A stretch of DNA of 64,000 bases from the NCBI GenBank assembly GCA_963782255.1, contig CAWAIS010000001.1:4340001-4404000 (forward strand), in the 5' to 3' direction. This stretch comes from Roseiarcus sp963782255. Lineage in GTDB: Bacteria > Pseudomonadota > Alphaproteobacteria > Rhizobiales > Beijerinckiaceae. Below are positions 16,849-24,036 of this stretch, piece after piece (position 1 is the stretch's first letter; every line of letters begins with the position of its first letter). A program made the position numbers and the translations under genes. The notes under the pieces were generated by a model that saw only the letters and a program-made list of their open reading frames with translations, was not told the origin of the DNA and searched no databases.

Positions 16849-17832
16849 ATGCCGTTTCGCGCCGTTCGAGCCGACAAGACCGAAGCCGGACAGGAAGTCC
16901 GTTTCGTGGACATGGAAGAGTCCGAACTCATGGACGGCGACGTGACGGTCCGCGTCACCCATTCGACCGTCAATTACAAGGACGGGCTCGCGCTGTCGGG
17001 CAAGTCGGCAATCATCCGGCGGTTTCCGATGGTCCTCGGCATCGACCTTGCCGGGATGGTCGAGACATCCGCCCATCCCGGTTTTTCGACCGGCGACGAA
17101 GTCATCCTGAACGGCTACGGCCTCAGCGAGACGCATTTCGGCGGGTATGCGGAAAAGGCCAGGGTGAAGGGCGACTGGCTCGTCAAGCTGCCGTCGGGGC
17201 TCACGCGCGCCGAGGCTATGGCGATCGGAACGGCCGGCTACGAAGCCATGCTGGCGGTGATGGCGATAGAGCGCGCAGGCCTCGCGCCCTCTTCCGGGCC
17301 GGCGCTGGTGACCGGCGCGGCGGGCGGCGTCGGCTCGACCGCAATCTCGCTCTTGGCCGGCAAGGGATGGAAGGTGATCGCCTCGACCGGACGCGCGAGC
17401 GAGGCCGACTATCTGAAGGCGCTCGGCGCGTCCGAGATCATCGATCGGGCGACGCTCTCCGCGCCCGGCAAGCCGCTCGGCAAGGAACGATGGGCCGCAG
17501 CGGTCGACAGCGTCGGATCGACGACGCTCGCGAACGTCCTCGCCCAGACGCGCTATGGCGGAGCGGTCGCCGCCTGCGGTCTCGCCGGCGGCATGGATCT
17601 TCCCGCGACCGTCGCGCCGTTCATCCTGCGCGGCGTCACGCTTGCGGGCATCGACAGCGTCCAGTGTCCGATGCCGCGCCGCCTCGAGGCCTGGCGGCGC
17701 CTGGCGAGCGACCTCGACCGCGAGAAGCTCAAGGCGATGACGCAGACGATCCCCTTTGCCGACGTCTTCGAGGCCGGCCGGCGCATTGTCAAAGGCGAAA
17801 CGCGCGGCCGCATTGTCGTCGCGATCGCCTGA
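16849..17832 (+). CDS. acuI: MDR-type quinone oxidoreductase, AcuI/YhdH family (acrylyl-CoA reductase)
   Basis: A protein of 327 residues, NADPH-dependent, that in characterised members reduces acrylyl-CoA to propionyl-CoA. GAGGAGGG lies ahead of the start at 16849, which is preferred over the ORF opening 12 codons upstream. Family motifs: STVNYKDGLAL (about 41-51), PGIDLAG-like GIDLAGMV, the nucleotide site TGAAGGVGS (about 152-160), and CGLAGG. It lacks the catalytic zinc ligands of alcohol dehydrogenases, as expected for this branch. The downstream gene, 130 bp on, encodes a cNMP-binding domain. Confidence 0.88.
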   Translation: MPFRAVRADKTEAGQEVRFVDMEESELMDGDVTVRVTHSTVNYKDGLALSGKSAIIRRFPMVLGIDLAGMVETSAHPGFSTGDEVILNGYGLSETHFGGYAEKARVKGDWLVKLPSGLTRAEAMAIGTAGYEAMLAVMAIERAGLAPSSGPALVTGAAGGVGSTAISLLAGKGWKVIASTGRASEADYLKALGASEIIDRATLSAPGKPLGKERWAAAVDSVGSTTLANVLAQTRYGGAVAACGLAGGMDLPATVAPFILRGVTLAGIDSVQCPMPRRLEAWRRLASDLDREKLKAMTQTIPFADVFEAGRRIVKGETRGRIVVAIA

Positions 17833-17962
17833 CGCTCGCGATCGCGCGAAGGGTCTTGCAGAGTGCTGCCGACGCGGGTCCGGCATCTCCTCACGTATGT
17901 CACAATTGCGCCATCAGCCTGCGGCCGCTAGAACGCCTTTTCGGATGCGCGAGGAGCGCGAC

Positions 17963-18334
17963 ATGCTGAACGATGCGGACGACTTCAGTCTTCTCCTGGG
18001 GCCGGAGGTGCCGACCCGGGCGTACAAAGCGGGTGAAACGATCTTTCGCGAGGGCGATCGCGGCGGCGAGTTCTATGTGATCAAGCGCGGGAAAGTGCGC
18101 ATAGTTTCGGGCAACCGGGTGCTCGAGACCCTCGACGAAAACGAGATCTTCGGCGAGATGGCGTTGATCGACGTTTCGCCGAGAAGTGCCACGGTCGTCG
18201 CGGAGACAGACGTCGTCGTCGCCCCGATCACGGAGAAGCAGTACCTCTTCCTCGTCCGGCACACGCCCTATTTCGCCCTGAAGGTCATGCGCGTGCTGGC
18301 GGACCGGCTCAGGCGCCAGAACAAGGCGATGTGA
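17963..18334 (+). CDS. Stand-alone cyclic nucleotide-binding domain protein
   Basis: 123 residues made of one cNMP-binding (CAP_ED) domain: AGETIFREGDRGGEFYVIKRGKVRI, then the phosphate-binding cassette FGEMALIDVSPRSATVVA (GEMAL...RSA, with the key Glu and Arg). There is no helix-turn-helix, so it cannot act as a CRP itself. GAGGAG 6 bp before the ATG at 17963 decides the start. Such single-domain proteins may act as cAMP effectors or buffers. The context is suggestive: the window has five cyclase loci and a perfect CRP-type site 650 bp downstream. Confidence 0.82.
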   Translation: MLNDADDFSLLLGPEVPTRAYKAGETIFREGDRGGEFYVIKRGKVRIVSGNRVLETLDENEIFGEMALIDVSPRSATVVAETDVVVAPITEKQYLFLVRHTPYFALKVMRVLADRLRRQNKAM

Positions 18335-18344
18335 GCGCCGCCCC

Positions 18345-18917
18345 TCAGAGCGAAATCTCGACCGCCTCACGGCCTTTTGCGGTCTCGACAACCCGCATGG
18401 CCACAGTCTGGCCTTCGTCAAGCCGCGAGATGCCCGCGGGACCAAGAATCGTACAATGGACAAAGACGTCCCGTCCGAAATCGTCGCCGGCGACAAAACC
18501 GAAGCCTCTGACCGAGTCGAACCACTTGACCTTGCCCGTCAGGTCGACTGCGGAAGACAAGTCTCGCGCGGAATGGCGAGGCGAGCGGCCGGCTCCGGAA
18601 GACGAGCGCTCGGACGAGACGCCGGACTCGTCGACATCGATCACGCGCGTGACTTGAGGTCCCCTCGACCCTTCCTCGACAAGGACACGCAGCCTTGCCC
18701 CCATGAGCAAGGAATCGCGTCCCAGGGAGCGGAGCGCTTTCAAGTGCAGGAAGGCGTCCCCCTGCCCGCCGGCAAGCTCCACGAACCCATAGCCCTTGTC
18801 GCTACGGAACCACTTCACGACGGCATCGGTCTCTATTTCGCCGGGCCAGACGCCTTCCGGGAGCGCCGCTCCGAGTCCGGAGCCAGGGTCGGCGGAAAAG
18901 TGAGGGCGGCTGGTCAT
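18345..18917 (-). CDS. Double cold-shock domain protein
   Basis: 190 residues holding two CspA-type cold-shock domains joined by a Ser-rich linker (about 105-125, SSERSSSGAGRSP). Domain 1 (about 30-95) has KWFRSDKGYGFVEL (RNP1) and AFLHLKALR; domain 2 (about 125-188) has KWFDSVRGFGFVAG and VFVHCTIL (RNP2). Both bind single-stranded nucleic acid. The start at 18917 follows GGAGGG; a Met 13 codons upstream lacks one. Dual-CSD proteins of this length are common in alphaproteobacteria. A CRP-like palindrome lies 66 bp upstream. It converges with the cNMP-binding gene. Confidence 0.9.
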   Translation of the reverse strand: MTSRPHFSADPGSGLGAALPEGVWPGEIETDAVVKWFRSDKGYGFVELAGGQGDAFLHLKALRSLGRDSLLMGARLRVLVEEGSRGPQVTRVIDVDESGVSSERSSSGAGRSPRHSARDLSSAVDLTGKVKWFDSVRGFGFVAGDDFGRDVFVHCTILGPAGISRLDEGQTVAMRVVETAKGREAVEISL

Positions 18918-18982
18918 CGGACAAAACCCTCCTACGCTTAGTTTCAGAACAAACAATCTTACGGGAGGGCTGGCGTTTGAGC

Positions 18983-18998
18983 TGTGACTTGGGTCACA
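18983..18998. promoter_or_regulatory. Perfect CRP-type palindrome
   Basis: TGTGACTTGGGTCACA fits the TGTGA-N6-TCACA consensus exactly, and the arms extend one more base pair on each side. It lies 66 bp upstream of the cold-shock gene, between it and the stop of the 19020 gene. A CRP/Clr-like regulator is the expected binder (inference). Confidence 0.6.
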
Positions 18999-19019
18999 GT
19001 CCGGACATCGGTCGCCGGC

Positions 19020-19316
19020 TCAACAGACGCCGGTTCTCGTCCGCATCAGAATGCCGGACGGCGGAGGCGGCATGACAAAGGCCGGCGCCTTGATCTCCTG
19101 AGCTGCGGGCCGCGCCGCAGGAAGGTCGGACGCTGGCCGCACGGCGAATTCAGCGATAATGATAAGCGCCGCGAGCACCAGAGGTAGCGCAAATTGTCGC
19201 AGAAGGTGTTGCCGGCTCTCGCGAACGCGACCGTCGCCGACCTTCCGGGAGTGGAACGGGACGACCCTCGAATGCAGCGAGACGACGCGGGCAATGGGTT
19301 TCGCCGAGGCCGCCAT
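19020..19316 (-). CDS. Small predicted membrane protein
   Basis: 98 residues. The start at 19316 (MAASAKPIARV) has GGAGG 9 bp upstream. One hydrophobic segment (FALPLVLAALIIIAEFAV, about 46-63) is preceded by an Arg-rich stretch, predicting an inner-membrane anchor with the N-terminus in the cytoplasm; a Pro-rich tail (MPPPPSG) follows. No family recognised. A CTACGTAG palindrome module lies about 140 bp upstream, the same module as in front of the OmpR-type regulator, so both may answer to one regulator. Confidence 0.5.
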   Translation of the reverse strand: MAASAKPIARVVSLHSRVVPFHSRKVGDGRVRESRQHLLRQFALPLVLAALIIIAEFAVRPASDLPAARPAAQEIKAPAFVMPPPPSGILMRTRTGVC

Positions 19317-19435
19317 TGGCTCAGTCCTCCGGTTTTGCCGCAACCCTTGTCCGCCCGCAAAGGCGTAAGCTGACAGGAAATATGGCAGTCGCCGCGGCAA
19401 TCTCCTCAACATCGCCACAATTTCGGAAGTGCCGT

Positions 19436-19465
19436 TCGCGCGCAATTGTGGAATCTACGTAGAGC
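19436..19465 (-). promoter_or_regulatory. CTACGTAG palindrome module 1
   Basis: A GCGCGCAATT block followed after 4 bases by the perfect palindrome TCTACGTAGA (19454-19463). It lies upstream of the 98-residue membrane protein. The same arrangement occurs at 20427-20454. Confidence 0.5.
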
Positions 19466-19520
19466 AATTAAAGTCGGCTTGGAAACGGCGCCGCATGCGC
19501 CGATCCGACGCAGGCTGGCG

Positions 19521-20270
19521 TCAGCCGTTGGGGTTCAGTTTGAAACCGGCGCCCCTGACGTTGATAATGAAACGCCGTTCGGCCGAAGGGTCGAGTTTAC
19601 GTCGCAAATTGCCGATCTGCACATCGACGACGTTGGTCCGGACACCCATTTTGGAAGTCCAGATATCCGCCAGGAGCATTGCCCGGGTCACAACTCGTCC
19701 AGGACGGCGCATGAAGTATTCGAGCAGCTTGAATTCCTGAGGAAGCAATTCAACCGATCTGCCCATGCACCTGACCTTACGCTCGACCAGGCACATTTCC
19801 AGTTCTCCCGTCCTCAGTCGAGCCGGATTAGCCTCATGAATCCGCCGCCACAGCGCTTCAAGGCGCGCGTACAGTTCGCGAACATCGAATGGGCTCACGA
19901 GACAATCATCCGCTCCCGCGTTCAAGACATGGATGCGCTGATCAGCCGAGCGAAAGGCGCCGATCATGACGATGGGCGCGGAATTGCCTTCGCGCCGGAG
20001 GGTCTTTAGCGCCGCCAGTCCGTCCTCTTCGGTCCAGGGGCAATCGATAACGAGCGCAGAGGCGGGCTCGGAGCGGCAAGCCCGCAATCCTTCGGCCATC
20101 GAATGGGAAAGCGTAACCCGGTGGCCGCCAGCTTCGAAGTGAAAGCGAATCTCTTCCGCAAGACGGGGTTCTTCCTCGACAACAATAACCGCTGCATCCT
20201 TCATCGTTGTCGTTTGGCGCAGCGCCAAGACTCTGAAGTCCTCAAATGACGAAACGCGAGACATGCTCAT
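19521..20270 (-). CDS. OmpR/PhoB-family response regulator with degenerate receiver
   Basis: 249 residues: receiver (about 23-140) plus winged-helix DNA-binding domain (about 150-245, LLPQEFKLLEYFMRRPGRVVTR and GVRTNVVDVQIGNLRRKL). The start at 20270 (MSMSRVSSFEDF) has GAGGAT upstream; a start at 20204 (MKDAAVIVVEEE) is possible but has no ribosome site. The phospho-acceptor Asp is kept in VIDCPW, but the conserved Thr/Ser at the end of beta-4 is Gly (IVMIGAF) and the invariant Lys of beta-5 is Ser (CLVSPFD). Receivers without Lys usually do not switch normally on phosphorylation, so this may act constitutively or respond differently. It lies beside fixLJ-like genes but in its own unit. Confidence 0.82.
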   Translation of the reverse strand: MSMSRVSSFEDFRVLALRQTTTMKDAAVIVVEEEPRLAEEIRFHFEAGGHRVTLSHSMAEGLRACRSEPASALVIDCPWTEEDGLAALKTLRREGNSAPIVMIGAFRSADQRIHVLNAGADDCLVSPFDVRELYARLEALWRRIHEANPARLRTGELEMCLVERKVRCMGRSVELLPQEFKLLEYFMRRPGRVVTRAMLLADIWTSKMGVRTNVVDVQIGNLRRKLDPSAERRFIINVRGAGFKLNPNG

Positions 20271-20426
20271 TCCATATCCTCGCTCGCGGGCGGTTAAGCG
20301 AGCCCCGGACAGACCTAACCGCCCGCCGATGCGGCGGGACAAGCTGTGGCCGCCTAAGGACCCAGATTGTGACGACGGCACCGCAAATAATGCTACGGTA
20401 ATTCACCGTTCCTGAACTCGGTGAGC

Positions 20427-20454
20427 GCGCGCAATTAGGGATTCTACGTAGAAT
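20427..20454 (-). promoter_or_regulatory. CTACGTAG palindrome module 2
   Basis: GCGCGCAATT then the 14-bp perfect palindrome ATTCTACGTAGAAT (20441-20454), about 170 bp upstream of the OmpR-type regulator start. TACGTA cores are typical of sites for some LuxR/FixJ-family regulators, and a FixJ-like gene is adjacent (inference). Confidence 0.5.
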
Positions 20455-20545
20455 TTCCGAGGCGAATCTGGTCTCGCGATGTTCATAGACGCGTTTCCGC
20501 TCGGTCGCGCCGCCGCAACAGCGCCCTCCCCGCCTCCAAAGTCGA

Positions 20546-20569
20546 CTAAAACCGGGGGTCAGCCCCGGT
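20546..20569 (-). terminator. Intrinsic terminator after the fixJ-like gene
   Basis: On the minus strand ACCGGGG-CTGAC-CCCCGGT is followed directly by TTTTAG. The 7-bp stem overlaps the last codons and stop of the FixJ-like gene and ends the two-gene unit. Confidence 0.65.
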
Positions 20570-21170
20570 CGACGTTCAGGAACATGCGGATGAGTTCAGA
20601 CAGGCTTCCCGCCTGCGTCTTCTTCATCACGTTCGCGCGGTGGACCTCGACCGTCCTCGGACTGATGCCCATCTCATAAGCAATGATCTTGTTGGGCTGC
20701 CCGCGGATCAGGCGGTCCAGAACCTCGTGCTCGCGCGCGCTCAGGGTCGCAAGGCGCGCCTGCACTTCTTGAGCGTTCGTTGCGCTCATCCGCGCGCCTT
20801 TGCCAAGATCGAGCGCCTTGCGAACTGCGCTGATCAAATCGTCGGCGCGAAACGGCTTTTCAAGCAGGTCGACCGCGCCCTGCTTCATCGCGCGGACAGC
20901 GAGCGGCACGTCGGCGTGGCCAGTGACGACGATGACCGGCAGCGTGGATCCGCGAGCGGAGATGTGGGCAAGGAGTTCCATGCCGCTCATCCCCGGCATC
21001 CGCACGTCGGTCACGACGCAACCCGCGCCGGAGGACTCCAGCGCGGCAAGGAACTCGATCGCAGATGCGTAAGTTCTGACGTTAAGCCCCTCATTCACCA
21101 AGAACAGGCGTACGGAATCGCGAAGCGCGTCGTCGTCGTCGATCACGTGAACGATCTGCCCGTCGCTCAT
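20559..21170 (-). CDS. fixJ: FixJ-family response regulator
   Basis: 203 residues: an intact receiver (DDDD about 11-14, phospho-acceptor Asp in VVTDVRMPG about 55, Thr in VVTGHAD, Lys in EKPF) and a LuxR/FixJ helix-turn-helix (LSAREHEVLDRLIRGQPNKIIAYEMGISPRTVEVHRANVMKK is the region about 140-182). In rhizobia FixJ activates nitrogen-fixation and microaerobic genes after phosphorylation by FixL. Its ATG overlaps the stop of the sensor-kinase gene by 4 bp, so the pair is translationally coupled. The fixJ name rests on family and partner; targets here are unknown. Confidence 0.85.
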   Translation of the reverse strand: MSDGQIVHVIDDDDALRDSVRLFLVNEGLNVRTYASAIEFLAALESSGAGCVVTDVRMPGMSGMELLAHISARGSTLPVIVVTGHADVPLAVRAMKQGAVDLLEKPFRADDLISAVRKALDLGKGARMSATNAQEVQARLATLSAREHEVLDRLIRGQPNKIIAYEMGISPRTVEVHRANVMKKTQAGSLSELIRMFLNVDRG

Positions 21171-23869
21171 TCCTCGCCCTCGACCGAGCTCAAAGGCAAG
21201 GTGAAGCTGAACACGGTCCCCCCGCCGGGGTTGGGTTCGGCCCAGATTTTCCCGTAATGCGTCTCGATGATCGCCTTCGAAATCGACAGGCCGATGCCCA
21301 TCCCGGTCGCTTTGGTCGTCGTCAGCGGCTCAAACAACCTGTCCCTTATCTCATGGGAAAGGCCTGGACCGTTGTCTGAGACGTCGCAGCGAATCATGCC
21401 GCTGCCATTCGGCGCCGTTGATATCGCGATGCGGGCATTGGCCGAATCCATCGTCGCTTCCCGAGCGTTCCTCACAAGATTTGTTAGAACCTGACCAATC
21501 TGGACCCTGTCCACGAGGACTTCGTCGTCCATCGCGCCGAGATTCAGGCTGACCGAGGGGAGGCCCGACTTGTGCCCCGGGAACTCTGCAGCGAAGACCT
21601 CCCTGATCAAAGCGTGCAGGTTCTGGTGCGTCTTGTCGGGGTCGCCGTGGGCGACGAACTCGCGCAGGTGGTTCACGATGTCGCCCATCCTCATCACCTG
21701 CTCCGCGGCCAGCCTCAATGCCTCTTCGACAGTCGCCGGACGCTGCTCAGGCGGCCGTCCCAGCATTCGCCGCGCCGTCTCGAGGTAGACGCCCATAGCC
21801 GCCAGCGGCTGGTTGAGTTCATGCGCCAGCGCGCCCGCCATGCCTCCCATCGCGATCAGGCGCTGCGAGGCAAGGTCATCGATGCGCGTTTCAATCCTGC
21901 GCCGCTCGGAAAGGTCCCGCAGAAAGCCGACGAACATCCGTGAATGGTCGACGGCGGCTTCGACAATCGCAAGTTCGATCGGGAACAGAGCCCCGTCCTT
22001 GCGCTGCCCTTCCACCTCCCGCCCGACGCCGATAATCTTGCCGACACCGGTTCGCAAGTAGTTGGCGATATAGTCGTCGTGGCGGCGAGCGTTGTATTCG
22101 GGCATCAGCATGCGAACGTTGCACCCGACAACCTCGCCACGGTGATAGCCAAACATTTTCATTGCGGGCGCGTTGACCGACTGAATGATCCCGGTTTCGT
22201 CTATGGATATAATCGCGTCCGGCGCGCCGTCGAGAACTGCGCTCAGCTGAGCTACAGTGCGGGCCGCCGCCTCCTCCGAGCGCTTTCTCCCGGTGACGTC
22301 CTCGACCAGATTCACGACCCATCGAGGTTCGCCCTCGGAATTGCGAGTGAGCGACACGCTTTTCCGTACCCATATGGACTGGCCGTCACGGCGCAGGCAT
22401 CGGTTCTCGACCACATAGCTGGAAACAGCGCCAGAGTATAATTTTTCGACGAGCGCCAGATTCTCCGTCTTGTCTTCCGGGTGAATGAAATCAACGGGAC
22501 GCATCGACCGAAGCTCTTCGACGCTGTAGCCGGTCAGACGGCAATAGGCCGCATTGGCGTCAATGATGTGGCCCCTGGCCTTAGCCATCACAAAGCCAAT
22601 CGCCGCGTCGGCGAATGCGTTGCGAAATCTCTCCTCGCTCTCCCGAAGCGCCGCTTCGGCACGCTTCTGCCTGGCGGTTTCCTCGGCGAACATGATGATC
22701 CCACCAATTTCGCCCGCCACATCAATCCACGGAAAAGCGGCCCAACGGACCCAATGCTCTTCTCCATCTGCGTCGACCCAACGATCGTCGTCCTCGGTGT
22801 GGAATTCTCCCTTCAGCACGCGCTGATGGATCGCCCGCCATCGATCGGGAATGTCGGGATGAATCGCGTAATGGTTCCGCCCGACAAGATCGCTATGCCC
22901 GCGACCATAAGCTTCCGTCCATCGCCGGCTCGCGGCGGTGTAGGTCATGCGGCGATCGAGCATGGCGATGCTGATCGGCGCGCGCTCGACGAACGCCCGG
23001 ACTTGCGCCTGCGTCATCAAGAGCGCCTGCCGAGTGGTCCTTTCTTCGGTGACGTCGCGCGAGACGCCAATCATGCGAATCGCCTGGCCGGCTTTGAAAA
23101 AGACCTGGCCGCGGGCCGCGATCCATCGCTCGGCTCCGTCGCTTGGGCGACGTATCCGATAGTCGGCCTGGTAGACGCCGTCCCCAGTGGGCTCGAATGC
23201 GGCCTGCAGCGCGGCCTTGATCTTCGGCGCGTCCTCCGGCAGGGCGATGCCCACAATTTGCGCCGGATTGACCACCGTTCCCGGCGCGAGGCCGAAGAGC
23301 TTGCGCAACGAATCCGCGTCGGTCGCGGCGTCCTTTTCGATGTCGAGGTCACATGTCCCGATTGCGCCCGCAGTGTCGGCAAGACGGAATCTCTCACGGG
23401 CGATCAGCAGCTTTTCGGCTTCCGCTCGCCGCCCCTCGGCCTCGCCAAGACGCAAGAATGCCCGATGCATCGCTTCGGCAAGGCCGCAGATCGCAAAGGA
23501 GTAAAAGATGAAGACGGCCGTTCGCAAGGGATAGCCGAAGCCGATCGCCCAGGGCCAGACTTGCGCCGCGAAGAGACCGACGAGCGCGGCGGACGTTCCG
23601 GGGAGGAGTCCGCCCAGGAAGGCCGCGATGGCGACGCTGGGATAGAACGTGAAGTACAGGATCTGATCGCGCAGGGCCTCGTTCAAGGAGAGGCGAAGAG
23701 CGAGCCCTGCAAGGCCGAGCGCAGCCCCAAGCGCGCATTTCAACGGCCAGCGCCAATTGTGGATGATTCCGAGCGCCGACGCGAGCGCGGCGTTCCATCG
23801 CCGGACTTCAGCGCCTGCGCGTTCGAGCTTGGCTCGGCGCGTCCGATCGGTTGGCTTGTGTCGGGCCAC
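21167..23869 (-). CDS. fixL: FixL-like multi-PAS oxygen-sensing histidine kinase
   Basis: 900 residues. An N-terminal membrane block (about 40-135, several helices, DUF4118-like) precedes four PAS/PAC modules (about 155-275, 285-405, 405-535, 535-660) and a kinase core with H-box ALAHELNQPLAAM (His about 683), N-box NLVRNAREA and G-boxes DNGPGL and GMGIGL. The fourth PAS carries the FixL heme signature: RRHDDYIANYL with the proximal His at about 597, then IGVGREVEGQRKDG with the oxygen-sensing Arg. This indicates heme-based oxygen control of the kinase. It is unusual in having three extra PAS modules. Two palindromes lie upstream of the start. Confidence 0.87.
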   Translation of the reverse strand: MARHKPTDRTRRAKLERAGAEVRRWNAALASALGIIHNWRWPLKCALGAALGLAGLALRLSLNEALRDQILYFTFYPSVAIAAFLGGLLPGTSAALVGLFAAQVWPWAIGFGYPLRTAVFIFYSFAICGLAEAMHRAFLRLGEAEGRRAEAEKLLIARERFRLADTAGAIGTCDLDIEKDAATDADSLRKLFGLAPGTVVNPAQIVGIALPEDAPKIKAALQAAFEPTGDGVYQADYRIRRPSDGAERWIAARGQVFFKAGQAIRMIGVSRDVTEERTTRQALLMTQAQVRAFVERAPISIAMLDRRMTYTAASRRWTEAYGRGHSDLVGRNHYAIHPDIPDRWRAIHQRVLKGEFHTEDDDRWVDADGEEHWVRWAAFPWIDVAGEIGGIIMFAEETARQKRAEAALRESEERFRNAFADAAIGFVMAKARGHIIDANAAYCRLTGYSVEELRSMRPVDFIHPEDKTENLALVEKLYSGAVSSYVVENRCLRRDGQSIWVRKSVSLTRNSEGEPRWVVNLVEDVTGRKRSEEAAARTVAQLSAVLDGAPDAIISIDETGIIQSVNAPAMKMFGYHRGEVVGCNVRMLMPEYNARRHDDYIANYLRTGVGKIIGVGREVEGQRKDGALFPIELAIVEAAVDHSRMFVGFLRDLSERRRIETRIDDLASQRLIAMGGMAGALAHELNQPLAAMGVYLETARRMLGRPPEQRPATVEEALRLAAEQVMRMGDIVNHLREFVAHGDPDKTHQNLHALIREVFAAEFPGHKSGLPSVSLNLGAMDDEVLVDRVQIGQVLTNLVRNAREATMDSANARIAISTAPNGSGMIRCDVSDNGPGLSHEIRDRLFEPLTTTKATGMGIGLSISKAIIETHYGKIWAEPNPGGGTVFSFTLPLSSVEGEE

Positions 23870-23896
23870 CCTTTAACTCGTCCGACGTCTGTAAGG

Positions 23897-23936
23897 CGCC
23901 GGCCTAGGCCGGCGACGTCGCAATTTCGTGCGAAAT
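23897..23936 (-). promoter_or_regulatory. Two palindromes upstream of fixL-like gene
   Basis: CGCCGGCCTAGGCCGGCG (23897-23914, perfect 18 bp) and ATTTCGTGCGAAAT (23923-23936, perfect 14 bp) lie 28-67 bp before the start. They are candidate operators or leader hairpins; no known consensus is matched. Confidence 0.4.
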
Positions 23937-24036
23937 GCGAGTGCATGCAAGTTTTGGGAATTGCGGCTGGGCGACAACAGCCGCACCTTAGGGTGGGACG
24001 TGGCGGCCTCTCAAGCTCGCAGAGCGTACCCCTTCG

